DNA of 64,000 nt from Peribacillus sp044761665 (GCF_044761665.1 NZ_JBIWCW010000018.1:5676-69675); one strand, 5' to 3'. Numbered from the stretch's first letter, positions 52,873-62,751 are shown. The notes: generated by a model from the letters alone, not told the origin. Translations and numbers: made by a program.

Positions 52873-52965
52873 CTAGCCTGCAACATAAACAAAGAAACCA
52901 ATAAAACCGCAAACAATCAAAATAATCAGAATTAAAAACCCCAAAAAAATCTCTCGGATTGACAT
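52873..52965 (-). CDS. Tiny membrane peptide ahead of glnQ
   Basis: A 30-codon frame starting MSIREIFLGFLILII and ending FVYVAG: an N-terminal charged tip and one long hydrophobic helix. Stop is 11 bases before the glnQ start, so it would be the first gene of the operon. Its own ribosome site is weak (GGAATG further upstream). It could modulate the transporter or act as a leader peptide; neither is established. Confidence 0.45.
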   Translation of the reverse strand: MSIREIFLGFLILIILIVCGFIGFFVYVAG

Positions 52966-53317
52966 TCTTTTTTACATTCCGTTTAAGAGCTTATGTATAC
53001 TCTCTATCTTCTAGCACAAAACACATCATTTATAGCTATATCAGACTATCAATACAAATAATATTATTTCAGCTATAACACTATTTATTATATATAATTC
53101 TACATAAAATTACCATAAAAACTTATATTTGCTAAAAATTCTATTGTAAACCATTATAACGATGTAATTTTTTCCTTTTTCATACAAGGAAAAATCATTA
53201 CCTCAACTAAAAGTACAAACTTAAACAGAAACGAGACCTATCCAGAAAATCCACAAAATATGAAAGGCAGAATGTCGTTAATTCACATTCTGCCTTTCAT
53301 TGATTTCCCTATCTATT
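52966..53317. other. Upstream region of the glnQ operon
   Basis: About 350 very AT-rich bases. The operon promoter must lie here, but I cannot single out convincing boxes. The terminator of the next gene is at 53261-53299. Confidence 0.4.
53261..53299 (-). terminator. Terminator of the 137-residue hypothetical gene
   Basis: A 15-base-pair perfect stem (TGAAAGGCAGAATGT) with a 9-base loop, 19 bases after the stop. Confidence 0.9.
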
Positions 53318-53731
53318 TCATTCATTTATAAAAGCATCTTCAAATGGTGCTGAAAATTGGCCTTTCGGTCCAAGCATATCCGTTTCCGACTCCCTTTTTT
53401 CACCATCCACTTCATAATAACCAGCTGGAAAGAAATCAAATAAAGCACTTTCTTTATGTAATTCCAAAAAGTAATCTGCAAGATCATCCATAAATTGCTG
53501 ATATTCTTCTTGCTTAATGATTTCACCATCCTCATCAATTTGAAAATTCTCATTAATCGCTTCCTGCATTCCTTCATGGTTTGATGCAGCAATATATAAA
53601 TCAACATCTCCGCATTCCATACATAAAAGTACACATTCTTTCCTGGCTTCATCATAAGAATTTTGAACAATCTCCTTTAAAATGACATCAATTTTATTAA
53701 AGTTAACTAATTGTGTATTAGTCTGAAGCAC
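53318..53731 (-). CDS. Acidic hypothetical protein
   Basis: A 137-residue soluble, acidic protein that I do not recognise. Starting at GTG 53731, seven bases after GGAGGG, it reads LQTNTQLVNFNKIDVILKEI, then a Cys-containing strand ECVLLCMECGDVDLYIAAS and a C terminus with DFFPAGYYEVDGEKRESETD. A longer frame adds 26 residues without a ribosome site. A strong terminator follows. No neighbour suggests a role. Confidence 0.6.
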   Translation of the reverse strand: MLQTNTQLVNFNKIDVILKEIVQNSYDEARKECVLLCMECGDVDLYIAASNHEGMQEAINENFQIDEDGEIIKQEEYQQFMDDLADYFLELHKESALFDFFPAGYYEVDGEKRESETDMLGPKGQFSAPFEDAFINE

Positions 53732-54255
53732 AATAATCCCTCCAAATTTATAGAACCCACTTATTTTCCAAAGTAAAAATAAAGAAGAACTCTTAGAGTA
53801 TTCTTCCATCTGACATAATCTCTTAGTTAATTATCAAATATAACGCACTTACCAAAAACAATAACTAATCTTAATTTTTTTCATTAGATTCTTCAATTTG
53901 CAATGATAGAACCCGTTCCTGTCTACATTCAATAATAGCATGATAGATGAAAAGATGAAAAAAACCTGTACTTTGCCCTTGTACAAGCCTCAAAATATTC
54001 GTAGCGCACGGTTTCATTTTAGAAGCTTTATTTGCTGGTAATATGATTATAATAACTTTTTCACAGCAAGGAGCAGTTTTCAAAAGGTGTTATATATTCT
54101 TCCATACACGTTTTGTGGTTTTGACTACCAAATGAAAATTCAATATTTTCTAAAAAATTATTCCACATATTCCTAATTATGTTATATTATATATAAATCA
54201 AATGTAATAAAATGTAACATCATTTTATTTTCAAAAATTTTAAGGGGTGTTTTAT
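53732..54255. other. Intergenic region upstream of guaD
   Basis: About 520 bases. It should contain guaD's promoter. A 70-codon minus-strand frame lies within it but has no ribosome site. I looked for a purine riboswitch or PurR box and found neither. Confidence 0.4.
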
Positions 54256-54723
54256 TTGGATATAAAATTCATGGAAATGGCAGTTCAACTAGCTACGGAA
54301 AATGTAAAGAAAAAAAACGGAGGTCCTTTCGGAGCGATAATCGTAAAGGATGGGGTCATTATTGGAAGAGGCTGTAATAATGTTACGACAGCCATTGATC
54401 CTACTGCACACGCTGAAATACAAGCTATTCGTGATGCCTGCAAAAACTTGAATAACTTTCAACTTACGGATTGCGAAATCTATACGAGTTGTGAGCCGTG
54501 TCCGATGTGTATAGGTGCACTTTACTGGGCACGTCCTAAAGCCATCTACTATTCTTGTACAAAAGAAGATGCAGCCCAAATTGGCTTTGATGATGACTTT
54601 ATTTATCAGGAGCTTGCGATACCGTTGGAAAACCGATCCCTCGCCATGCATAGAATAGACTTCACCAACCATGATTTGCCATTCCGGACATGGGAATCTC
54701 TTGAAGCCAAAGTGGAATACTGA
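54256..54723 (+). CDS. guaD: Guanine deaminase
   Basis: A 155-residue cytidine-deaminase-fold enzyme turning guanine into xanthine. Zinc ligands are His52 and Cys82/Cys85 with Glu54 as acid: PTAHAEIQAI and CEPCPMCIGALYWARP. This small form is the Bacillus GuaD, not the amidohydrolase type. The start is TTG eight bases after AAGGGG; a GTG three codons earlier has no spacing. The next gene is a broken adenine deaminase, so the pair is a purine-salvage unit. Confidence 0.92.
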   Translation: MDIKFMEMAVQLATENVKKKNGGPFGAIIVKDGVIIGRGCNNVTTAIDPTAHAEIQAIRDACKNLNNFQLTDCEIYTSCEPCPMCIGALYWARPKAIYYSCTKEDAAQIGFDDDFIYQELAIPLENRSLAMHRIDFTNHDLPFRTWESLEAKVEY

Positions 54724-54761
54724 CAAAAAGAACATAGATACTGATGTGGAGGAAGTTCACA

Positions 54762-56530
54762 TTGAAAAAAAATTACTAAAAAAAAAAGAATTGACGTTGC
54801 GGCAGGTAGAATACCTGCTGACTGCGTCCTTAAAAATGGGAAAATCATCGATGTATTTAATGGTGAGGTTTTTACTGGGGACATAGCGATTGTCGATGGT
54901 TATATTGCAGGGGTTGGAAATTACGAGGGACTATCAGAAATAGATGCCTCTGGTAAATTCGTATCACCTACATTTATTGATGGCCATGTTCATATTGAAT
55001 CCTCCATGGTACGCCCTTCCGAACTAGCCATAGTTCTCCTTTTACTTGGAGTAACCTGCATCGTTGCGGACCCTCATGAAATCGCCAATGTTTCCGGAAG
55101 CAAAGGGATCCAATATATGATTGAACAATCCAACGACCTCCCATTTGATTTTTTCTTCATGATGCCATCTTGTGTCCCGGCTACTGATTTTAAGGATGCG
55201 GGTGCCATTTTAAGAAGTGAGGACTTATCTCCGTTTTACAAAAATGCCGGGGTGCTTGGTTTAGCTGAGGTGATGAATTTTCATGCCGTTTCAATTCCAG
55301 ATGATGATATGATGCAAAAATTAATCGTTGCACACCAAAACGAAAAAAAAAAAAATAGATGGCCATGTTACGGGTCTAACCGCACAACAGCTTAATGTTT
55401 ATATGGCGGCAGGTATCCATACCGATCACGAATGTATCACAGCTACAGAGGCAAGGGAACGGCTCCGGAAAGGAATGTACCTTATGCTACTTGAAGGAAC
55501 TGTTGCCAAAGATTTACGTAACCTTCTTCCTGCCGTTACAGAGAGAAGTTCCCGCCGTTGCTTATTCGTCACGGATGACCGGCACCTAGATGATCTTGTA
55601 GCTGAAGGAAGCATTGACCATAATGTAAGAGTCCCAATTGAAGAAGATATACCCGCTATGACCGCGATTCAGATGACTACGATTAATGCTGCTGAGTGCT
55701 TTGGGTTAAGTGAACACGGTGCCATTGCCCCTGGAAATAAGGCGGACCTTCTTCTTTTCGAAGATCTTAACTCCATCCAAATTCAATCCGTTTTCAAAGA
55801 TGGCAAACTTATAGCAAAGGATGGTCAATTAGTAAACTTCCCCGTCATACCCATACATCCGAATGAGGAAGAATTAAAACAGACTGTCCATATACAAGAG
55901 TTATCAGATTCAGATTTTATAATTAAGTTACGGGATACCCTTGCCAATCTTATTGAGATTACACCGAACAGTTTAATTACAAAACATATTATTGAACCAG
56001 TTACTCTCGATCAAAACGGTTTGTTCCAGTTATCGCCTTCTAAAGATCAAATAAAACTTGCGGTTATAGAGCGGCATCGAATGACCAAGCAAATCGGCCT
56101 AGGAATCGTCAAGGGACTCGGCTTGCAATCAGGAGCAATCGCCACAACTGTCTCACATGATTCACACAATTTAACAATTGCAGGTAATGACTTTGATATG
56201 CTCGTTGCTGCTGAAGAAATAAAAAAAATGCAGGGCGGATTAGTCATCGTCCAAGATGGTAAAACATTAGCCTCGCTCCCTCTTCCGATTGCCGGTCTAA
56301 TGAGTGCCACTACTTATTCTGAAGTTGTTCACTTATTAAAGGAGATTGATATCGCTTTATTAAAGATTGGTGCAAATAGATATTTCAACCCATTCCTGAC
56401 ACTTGCTTTTTTAGCACTTCCTGTTATTCCTGAAATTAAATTAACTGCTCAAGGTTTATTTTTGGTATCTTCGTTTCATCATATTCCGATAGATGCAAGC
56501 CTTTCTAACAGAAAAACCGAAACATTTTAA
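54762..56530 (+). pseudogene. ade: Adenine deaminase, frameshifted at poly-A tracts
   Basis: Three pieces read as one amidohydrolase that deaminates adenine to hypoxanthine. Motifs include VAAGRIPADCVLKNGKIIDVF, FIDGHVHIESSMVRPSELA (metal His), VADPHEIANVSG and, in the last part, IDGHVTGLTAQQLN, AGIHTDHECITATEA and VSHDSHNLTIAG. The main frame break is at 13 A's (55343-55355); 12 would restore reading. The N terminus also needs one A less in the eight A's at 54765-54772 to join the TTG at 54762, which has GGAGG nine bases upstream. As written the gene is inactive unless slippage repairs it. It follows guaD by 38 bases. Confidence 0.88.
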
Positions 56531-56556
56531 ACTCCCATCGCATTTCGGGAGTTTTT
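56529..56556 (+). terminator. Terminator of guaD-ade
   Basis: AACTCCC stem, 9-base loop and GGGAGTT followed by TTTTCT, immediately after the ade stop. Confidence 0.9.
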
Positions 56557-56675
56557 CTATTGCTCAATGTAAAATTTATCGCAAATCAAGGTTCAAATTC
56601 GTTTAATTCAGGGAAAGATATATAAGTTCAACCTATGTTAAAATAAACTTATTATCTTTCTAGGAGGGAAACATT

Positions 56676-57731
56676 ATGGGGAATCATTCACAAAATTACA
56701 CAGGATATATCGGCACTTATACTAAAGGAGACAGTCAAGGGGTCTATCGATTTACACTTGATCCAAATGAAGGGAAAATTTCAGCACCAGTCCTTGCTGC
56801 AGAATTAAAAGATCCCACTTATGTCACTATAAGTGGAGATAAAAAACATTTGTATGCCATTTTAAAAGAGGCAGGCAGCGGAGGTGTTTCTTCGTACTCC
56901 ATCGATGATGAGACTGGAGAACTTACGTACCTTGGTAAGCACCTTACACCTAATGGGTCTTATTGTCACATCAGTATAAATAGCGATAAAAACGTTTTAG
57001 CCACTGCCAATTACGGAGATGGTATCATTGAACTATATAGTCTTAATGCTGATTCCACCCCTTCTGGCGTTACATCCACAGTGCGCCATACAGGAAAGGG
57101 ACCAAATAAGGAGAGACAGGAAAAGGCACATGCACATTATGCAGGATTTACACCGGATGAAAAATTCATAGTAGTTGTAGATCTTGGAATCGATCAAATA
57201 AACACATATGGGATACATAACGGAGTATTAGAAAAAGTAAATAGTTTGACAGTAACTCCGGGAAGTGGACCAAGACACCTTACCTTCCATCCTAATGGAA
57301 AAATTGCCTATGTAGTGGCAGAACTTGCGCCCGAAGTCATCGTATTAGCTTATGACGGTCATAGTGGAAGTTTTTCTGAAATACAAACCATCCGCACAAC
57401 CCCAGAAAATTTCCAGGAAAATAATCAAGGCAGTGCCATTCACATTTCCGCGGATGGAAAATTTGTTTATTCTGCAAATCGTGGCCACGATAGCATCGCG
57501 GTCTTCCAAACCGATGAGGAAACCGGAAAGCTGAGCTTAGTAGAACTAGTTTCCACAGAGGGGAATTGGCCGCGTGACTTCTCCATTGATCCAAGCGGTA
57601 AGTTCCTAGTGGCTTCTAATGAGGAATCCGGGAACTTGACGTTATTTTCCCGAAACCAAGAAACTGGAAAACTGACTTTACTACAAAAAGATATCAAAGT
57701 ACCTTTCCCAGTTTGCGTAAAATTCCTTTAA
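56676..57731 (+). CDS. pgl: Lactonase-family protein (6-phosphogluconolactonase-like, YkgB type)
   Basis: A 351-residue seven-bladed beta-propeller of the YbhE/YkgB lactonase family. It opens YTGYIGTYTKGDSQGVYRFT, and blades repeat as DPTYVTISGDKKHLYAI, CHISINSDKNVLATANYGDG and GPRHLTFHPNGKIAYVVAE. The family hydrolyses 6-phosphogluconolactone in the pentose pathway. TAGGAGGGAAACATT precedes the ATG. A single-gene unit with its own terminator. Confidence 0.88.
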   Translation: MGNHSQNYTGYIGTYTKGDSQGVYRFTLDPNEGKISAPVLAAELKDPTYVTISGDKKHLYAILKEAGSGGVSSYSIDDETGELTYLGKHLTPNGSYCHISINSDKNVLATANYGDGIIELYSLNADSTPSGVTSTVRHTGKGPNKERQEKAHAHYAGFTPDEKFIVVVDLGIDQINTYGIHNGVLEKVNSLTVTPGSGPRHLTFHPNGKIAYVVAELAPEVIVLAYDGHSGSFSEIQTIRTTPENFQENNQGSAIHISADGKFVYSANRGHDSIAVFQTDEETGKLSLVELVSTEGNWPRDFSIDPSGKFLVASNEESGNLTLFSRNQETGKLTLLQKDIKVPFPVCVKFL

Positions 57732-57750
57732 ATATTTCCAGTATTAAAAT

Positions 57751-57788
57751 AAGAGGATTGAGCAGAATTTAACTGACTCAATCCTCTT
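57751..57788 (+). terminator. Hairpin after the lactonase gene
   Basis: A 12-base-pair perfect stem (AAGAGGATTGAG arm) with a 14-base loop; TTTAAATTT follows. Confidence 0.8.
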
Positions 57789-57876
57789 TAAATTTATTTA
57801 TCTTTTTTTCATGATGCCAATATACCAGGATCCATGAACCTCTAAATAATGATAATAGTCCCTTTTAACGTTCCCC

Positions 57877-58665
57877 TTAAGCCCACTCCCCTGCCATTGC
57901 CGGAAAATCAATATATGGATTTCGGTTACCTTGGATTTCGAAGATGGCCTGATTGCGGTGTTTTTCATAAAGACTGACCGGGAATTGACGGTGCCATTCC
58001 AATAAAAGGGCTACATTAACCTTGTCTTGATTAATCATGCCTACATATCGCAGTAAAAAATACAATGTGGCCCTAGCCACAATCCCTTTACCGTATTCAG
58101 GCTCAAATTTCCCTTTTTCAGCTTTACCACACCCCACTTTTATAGCACGTGCTTTTAATTCTTCTGGAGTATAATCCACGAAGTCGTGATAGGAGAAATT
58201 CCCTCGGCTACTGTTACAGGTGGGTTCACAGGCAAATAAATGGTGCAAGTCCCCCCTCATCGGTTCTTTTTTACTAAACCATGACTGAGGAACAACATGC
58301 TCACAATTGAGGGTCATGCTTGCAGCCTCAGTCGACTGAACCCCTTTAGACATTAATTCAAGCAGTCGAATATCTTCTTCGATGACTTCGACAGGGTCCA
58401 TACCTTTACCTGAGTATAAGCTTTTCAGTTTCCCGTCTTCCTGAAGGTCGACCCATGGGTACAAAAAACGGTGGGGAGAATAGCTTGGCTGGTTTGCATG
58501 TGAGATTGTCAGCAATGAACTCAGTTTTCCCTTAGTCCAGGGACCGCCATTATAATATGTTTCTCGACATTTCTGATCATCCTTTTCATCATAATAGTCC
58601 CGGCTCCCTTTAAGAGTTTCATGCTCGGCTATAGCTCTTTCCCGTTCGATTTCCAATAGCTCCAT
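57877..58665 (-). CDS. Endonuclease I family nuclease without signal peptide
   Basis: About 262 residues of the endonuclease I/BsnA fold. The His-Me finger is in TLNCEHVVPQSWFSKKEPMRGDLHHLFACEPTCN, with catalytic His, DLHH metal loop and NxxR (NSSRGNF). Known relatives such as B. subtilis YurI are secreted, but this one begins with a charged helix (MELLEIERERAIAEHETLKG), so it would stay in the cytosol. ATG 58665 has GAGG six bases upstream; an ATG 12 bases earlier is possible. It follows the NUDIX gene's start region in the same direction but is separate. Confidence 0.85.
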   Translation of the reverse strand: MELLEIERERAIAEHETLKGSRDYYDEKDDQKCRETYYNGGPWTKGKLSSLLTISHANQPSYSPHRFLYPWVDLQEDGKLKSLYSGKGMDPVEVIEEDIRLLELMSKGVQSTEAASMTLNCEHVVPQSWFSKKEPMRGDLHHLFACEPTCNSSRGNFSYHDFVDYTPEELKARAIKVGCGKAEKGKFEPEYGKGIVARATLYFLLRYVGMINQDKVNVALLLEWHRQFPVSLYEKHRNQAIFEIQGNRNPYIDFPAMAGEWA

Positions 58666-58759
58666 AGTATACCTCATCCTTACACCCCTTTTAACTAAAT
58701 TTTACCATACCTAAAGTTTATTAGGGTTTAGGCAGAAAGAAAAGGTGCTTTAGAAGGGT

Positions 58760-59374
58760 CTAGCGAAGAATTTCAATGAAGTGGGTCAGAATGGTTGCCG
58801 TCAATCCCCAAATTACCCGATTCTCGTACTGATAGAAATATTCAGTGGTCTGTCTTGGCTGCCATTTGTAATTCTCTCCACCTACAATTAAATCATGTGG
58901 GAAATTTTCAAGTGGCTCAACTTTAAAATTCACATGATATATCTCTGGAGGCCTCTCCATAAAAAAAGAAAGCGGGACCGTAAAAACCGTTTCAACTTCA
59001 GCTGGATTTGGGGACAGCGGTTGATCCCTCGGTATAAAACCTACGTACGGATAAACAATCATCCCAAAAGGTGAAACTAGATAATCGATAGGAAATACAT
59101 TATAAATATCTTCCATTTGCACACCAAGTTCTTCGTATGTTTCACGAAGGGCTGCTGTCTGCTCATCCAAATCAAGATGATCAATTCTTCCACCCGGAAA
59201 ACAAATATCACCGGGCTGCCTTCTTAGTTGATGTGAGCGCTCTTCGAAGAGGACATGTATTCCATCTTCCTTTTCAATGAGAGGTAACAAGACTGCATAC
59301 TTTGCGAAATTTCCACTTCCTAAAATAACAGGCGTATGTAAAGTTAATTTTTTCGTTATATCTTCATTATTCAT
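58760..59374 (-). CDS. NUDIX hydrolase, CoA pyrophosphatase-like
   Basis: A 204-residue NUDIX protein. The UPF0035/CoA-type motif RSHQLRRQPGDICFPGGRID leads into the NUDIX box (AALRETYEELGVQ). Such enzymes split CoA or related diphosphates. It matches YeaB-like proteins. ATG 59374 has GAGGTG six bases upstream; a GTG three codons before is possible. A 94-base gap separates it from the nuclease gene. Confidence 0.87.
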   Translation of the reverse strand: MNNEDITKKLTLHTPVILGSGNFAKYAVLLPLIEKEDGIHVLFEERSHQLRRQPGDICFPGGRIDHLDLDEQTAALRETYEELGVQMEDIYNVFPIDYLVSPFGMIVYPYVGFIPRDQPLSPNPAEVETVFTVPLSFFMERPPEIYHVNFKVEPLENFPHDLIVGGENYKWQPRQTTEYFYQYENRVIWGLTATILTHFIEILR

Positions 59375-59557
59375 GAACTGCACCTCTTTTGAGAGTTAAT
59401 AGATTCATTGCCTCAAATCAGTTTAATATTTTCAAAACATGCGGAACCGAAATGCATTCCTTTATTATGTACCAAGATGACCACTTTTTTAAACGAAAAA
59501 TGAATCAAAATATCTTATTATAGTGTATCATTCCCAGTCGATAATGAACGAAAAAAA

Positions 59558-59582
59558 GAACAGAATAATATAACTTCTGTTC
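59558..59582 (-). terminator. Terminator of the class III aminotransferase gene
   Basis: GAACAGAA stem with a 9-base loop and T7 on the minus strand, 20 bases past the stop. Confidence 0.9.
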
Positions 59583-59602
59583 CCCGATTTAAAGATTAAT
59601 CT

Positions 59603-60943
59603 TTATAACTCTGCTAGCGCTTGTTTTAAAGTTGTTACAATGAAGGCATAATCCTCTTCGGTAATGCTTAAAGGGGGCGCCAATGTCAACACATTATTAA
59701 AGCCGGCTACCGTATCTCCATTTTTACCGATAATCAATCCTTTTTGCTTGCACGAAGAAATGATACCATTCATTTCGGAAAGAGCAATCGGACTTTTTGT
59801 TTGTTTATCTTCCACAAGTTCAATTCCGACTAACAATCCTTTACCGCGTACATCCCCAACGTTGGGATGGGATTTCAATTCATCTAAATCCTTTAAAAGA
59901 CGAAGGCCTAATTCTTTCGAGCGTTCAATCAGGTTTTCATTTTCGTAAATCTCCATATTTTTCAAGGCCAGTGCGCAAGAAGCAGGATTTCCACCGAATG
60001 TATTTACATGTCGAAACCGGTCATACTCTTCTTTCCCAACGTAGGCCTCATATATTTCTCGTTTGACAGCTGTTGCCGATAAAGGAAGATATGCACTCGT
60101 AATCCCTTTGGCCATAGTGATTATATCTGGCTGTACATCATAATTCATATAACCGAACTTCTTACCCGTACGGCCAAAACCGCAAATCACCTCGTCTGAA
60201 ATCAGAAGAACACCATTTTTATTGCATATTTCTTGAACCCTTCTCATATATCCTTCTGGAGGCATTAAAATACCGCCACCCGTTATAATTGGTTCCATAA
60301 TAACAGCCGCTACTGTTTCACTCATTTCCCATGTGATGGCACGTTCAATTTCAGAAGCGCTTTTCTCACCACTTTCATCCTCGGGATTGCGATACGAATC
60401 AGGGGGTGTCACGTGTAGAAAACCTGGAGCAAGTGGTTCGTATTTATACTTTCTTTGTGCCTGACCGGTTGCTGCCAAGGCACCCATTGAATTCCCGTGA
60501 TAAGACCGGTAACGGGAAATAAATTTATAACGTCCATGATTTCCTTTTTGCTGATGATACTGACGGGCAATTTTAAACGCTACTTCATTCGCTTCTGAAC
60601 CGCTATTGGAAAAGAAAATCACATAGTCTCCGCCAAGCCAATCATTTAATTTCTCCGCAAGTTTAATCGCGGGAACATGGCTGTTCGTTAATGGGGAATA
60701 TGGAAGTTCCTTCAGCTGTTCATAAGCTGCTTCTGCAAGTTCATCCCTACCATATCCCACATTGACACACCATAACCCCGACATGCCATCCAGGTATCGA
60801 TTTCCATCGATGTCAGTAACCCAGGCACCCTTTCCTTTTTGAACTACCATCGTCCCAGGATTTGGTCCAGCACCCTTCATATTATGCCAAACAAATTTTT
60901 CGTCCATTTCTTGTAGATCTTTCGTATTCTTTTCAACTTGCAT
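59603..60943 (-). CDS. Class III (omega) aminotransferase, YhxA-like
   Basis: A 446-residue fold-type I PLP enzyme. Class III signatures are YLDGMSGLWCVNVGYGRDEL, FFSNSGSEANEVAFKIARQYH, LLISDEVICGFGRTGKKFG, PDIITMAKGITSAYLPLSA (PLP Lys) and HVNTFGGNPASCA. The nearest known group is pyruvate-dependent omega-transaminases annotated as aspartate aminotransferase family; the amine donor is unknown. ATG 60943 has GGAG six bases upstream; GTG four codons earlier is possible. The next gene is divergent. Confidence 0.88.
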   Translation of the reverse strand: MQVEKNTKDLQEMDEKFVWHNMKGAGPNPGTMVVQKGKGAWVTDIDGNRYLDGMSGLWCVNVGYGRDELAEAAYEQLKELPYSPLTNSHVPAIKLAEKLNDWLGGDYVIFFSNSGSEANEVAFKIARQYHQQKGNHGRYKFISRYRSYHGNSMGALAATGQAQRKYKYEPLAPGFLHVTPPDSYRNPEDESGEKSASEIERAITWEMSETVAAVIMEPIITGGGILMPPEGYMRRVQEICNKNGVLLISDEVICGFGRTGKKFGYMNYDVQPDIITMAKGITSAYLPLSATAVKREIYEAYVGKEEYDRFRHVNTFGGNPASCALALKNMEIYENENLIERSKELGLRLLKDLDELKSHPNVGDVRGKGLLVGIELVEDKQTKSPIALSEMNGIISSCKQKGLIIGKNGDTVAGFNNVLTLAPPLSITEEDYAFIVTTLKQALAEL

Positions 60944-61304
60944 AGTCCTCTCCACCCCTTTCCATTCTATAAAGAAAGGTCGACTCTATATATGCACGAC
61001 CTCTATTCCCTTATCAGTGACTAGTATTGAACGTGGTTACATGATGAATAACTGCCTTTATCAACTTTCTAAAAATGCTATATCCTGTTTTTATTATATT
61101 TTTAAAATGAAGCTTTTACATTAGACATTTTGTATAGTAAATGAACAAATATTTAAACATTTTGTTTGCCTTACTGCACTCTATTTAAATAGCATCTTTT
61201 TCGCCTAGGTAACACACATATTGATGTCTAAAAAAGAAGTTTAATTGAATTCCGATAATAGTTTACGTATAATTCAGAAAAGTGATACAGAGAGGAGAAT
61301 GGTT
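60944..61304. other. Divergent region between aminotransferase and dehydrogenase genes
   Basis: About 360 AT-rich bases expected to carry both promoters. No operator or RNA recognised. Confidence 0.4.
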
Positions 61305-62270
61305 ATGAACTACAGGAAAATCATCATAAGCCAAAATTTAGATGAGCGATTATTGGAAAAAATACAAGTGTTGATTCCTGAATGGAAGATTATCACAGGT
61401 AGAGATCCAGCTATTTGGAGCGATCATATTCATGACGCGGAAATAATTGCAGGCTGGAAAACAGAAATGAAGCAACTTATAATGAATGGAGAAAGAAAGA
61501 ATCTAAAATGGATCCAAACATGGAGTGCAGGAGTAAATGCTTTGCCACTGGATACTCTTGAAAAAGGTAATGTTCAGATAACAACGGCAAATGGCGTGCA
61601 TGCCTATCCTATTTCAGAAACTATCTTCGCCTTAATACTTGCGTTCACTAGAAAAATAGATACATATGTTAAACAACAACAGAAGAAAATTTGGCATCAT
61701 GCTCAAATGCAAGAAGAAATTCACAATAAAACGATCGGTATCGTAGGAGTGGGGAAAATTGGGAAGGAAACAGCCAAAATAGCCAAGGCTTTTGGGATGA
61801 CTGTGCTTGGGGTTCGTCATTCCGGTAAATCAGAAGAGTTCGTGGATGAAATGTTCACACAGGATCAATTAATGAAGTTTCTTCCTAAATGTGATTACGT
61901 CATTGTTACTTTACCATTAACCTCGAAAACAAGGCATATGTTCGGCAAAAATGAATTCAATTTAATGAAACCTTCTGCTTTCTTCTTGAATATCGGTCGC
62001 GGCTCAATCGTCATTGAAAATGAATTGGTACAGGCCCTTGAAAATCAACAGATTGCAGGTGCCGGGCTTGATGTATTTGAAACTGAACCACTTCCAGAAA
62101 ATAGTCCACTTTGGGAGATGGACAATGTCATCATTACCCCACATACTTCAGGAAATACTGAATTTTACGATCAACGGCTTATTGAAGAAATATTCATTCC
62201 AAATTTAAAGAACTACCTTCTTGGAAACATCCCTGAAATTAATTTACTTAATTACAAAAAGGGATATTAA
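61305..62270 (+). CDS. D-2-hydroxyacid dehydrogenase
   Basis: A 321-residue NAD-dependent dehydrogenase. The Rossmann motif is GIVGVGKIGKETAKIAKAFG, followed by the catalytic Arg in FLNIGRGSIVIENELV, Glu in DVFETEPLPENSPLW and His in VIITPHTSGN. Substrate could be glyoxylate, hydroxypyruvate or another 2-oxoacid. ATG 61305 has GAGGAGA six bases upstream; a longer frame of 20 codons has no site. Confidence 0.88.
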   Translation: MNYRKIIISQNLDERLLEKIQVLIPEWKIITGRDPAIWSDHIHDAEIIAGWKTEMKQLIMNGERKNLKWIQTWSAGVNALPLDTLEKGNVQITTANGVHAYPISETIFALILAFTRKIDTYVKQQQKKIWHHAQMQEEIHNKTIGIVGVGKIGKETAKIAKAFGMTVLGVRHSGKSEEFVDEMFTQDQLMKFLPKCDYVIVTLPLTSKTRHMFGKNEFNLMKPSAFFLNIGRGSIVIENELVQALENQQIAGAGLDVFETEPLPENSPLWEMDNVIITPHTSGNTEFYDQRLIEEIFIPNLKNYLLGNIPEINLLNYKKGY

Positions 62271-62451
62271 CACTATTCAATATATTCAGAATAATTATCG
62301 GTACTCTAGTCATTGCAAATTCCGACAGTATCTGTTATTCTTAAAAAGAATTATTTTTGTTCTTGAAGATTGATAAGTGAAACACTTTTCTTCTGAAAAA
62401 TGAGCAAGGGTAGTAACACAATGTGTGGATTCACACTAGGAGGCAACAAAA

Positions 62452-62652
62452 ATGGAACAAGGTAAAGTAAAATGGTTTAACGCAGAAAAAGGATTTGGCT
62501 TCATCGAACGCGAAAACGGAGACGATGTATTCGTACATTTCTCAGCTATTCAAAGCGAAGGTTTCAAATCATTAGACGAAGGTCAAGAAGTTACTTTTGA
62601 AGTTGAGCAAGGTCAACGCGGACCCCAAGCTACTAACGTTCAAAAAGCATAA
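62452..62652 (+). CDS. Cold-shock protein (Csp family)
   Basis: A 66-residue OB-fold RNA chaperone. RNP1 is KGFGFIER and RNP2 DVFVHFSAI, both intact. The start MEQGKVKWFNAEKGFG is classic. AGGAGG precedes the ATG, and a long leader with an AT-rich structure probably mediates cold control. The paralogue letter (CspB/C/D) cannot be set. Confidence 0.97.
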   Translation: MEQGKVKWFNAEKGFGFIERENGDDVFVHFSAIQSEGFKSLDEGQEVTFEVEQGQRGPQATNVQKA

Positions 62653-62670
62653 TAAGATCTCTCATATATA

Positions 62671-62700
62671 ACAGACTCTACTTGAGAGTCTGTTTTTTTG
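62671..62700 (+). terminator. Terminator of the cold-shock gene
   Basis: A nine-base-pair stem (ACAGACTCT) with loop ACTTG and T7. Confidence 0.95.
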
Positions 62701-62731
62701 TCTGATTGTTTTAATTCTAAAAAACAAAAAA

Positions 62732-62751
62732 ACCCCATCAAAAGATGGGGT
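62732..62751 (-). terminator. Terminator of the enoyl-CoA hydratase gene
   Basis: ACCCCATC stem with a 4-base loop; on the minus strand T7 follows. It lies about 125 bases past the stop. Confidence 0.85.

Noticed and set aside
53871..54083. 70-codon minus-strand frame upstream of guaD
   Set aside because: It would start at TTG with no ribosome site, and the translation matches nothing I know. Possible but not supported.
53732..54255. Purine riboswitch or PurR box before guaD
   Set aside because: No matching conserved core or PurR palindrome is seen.
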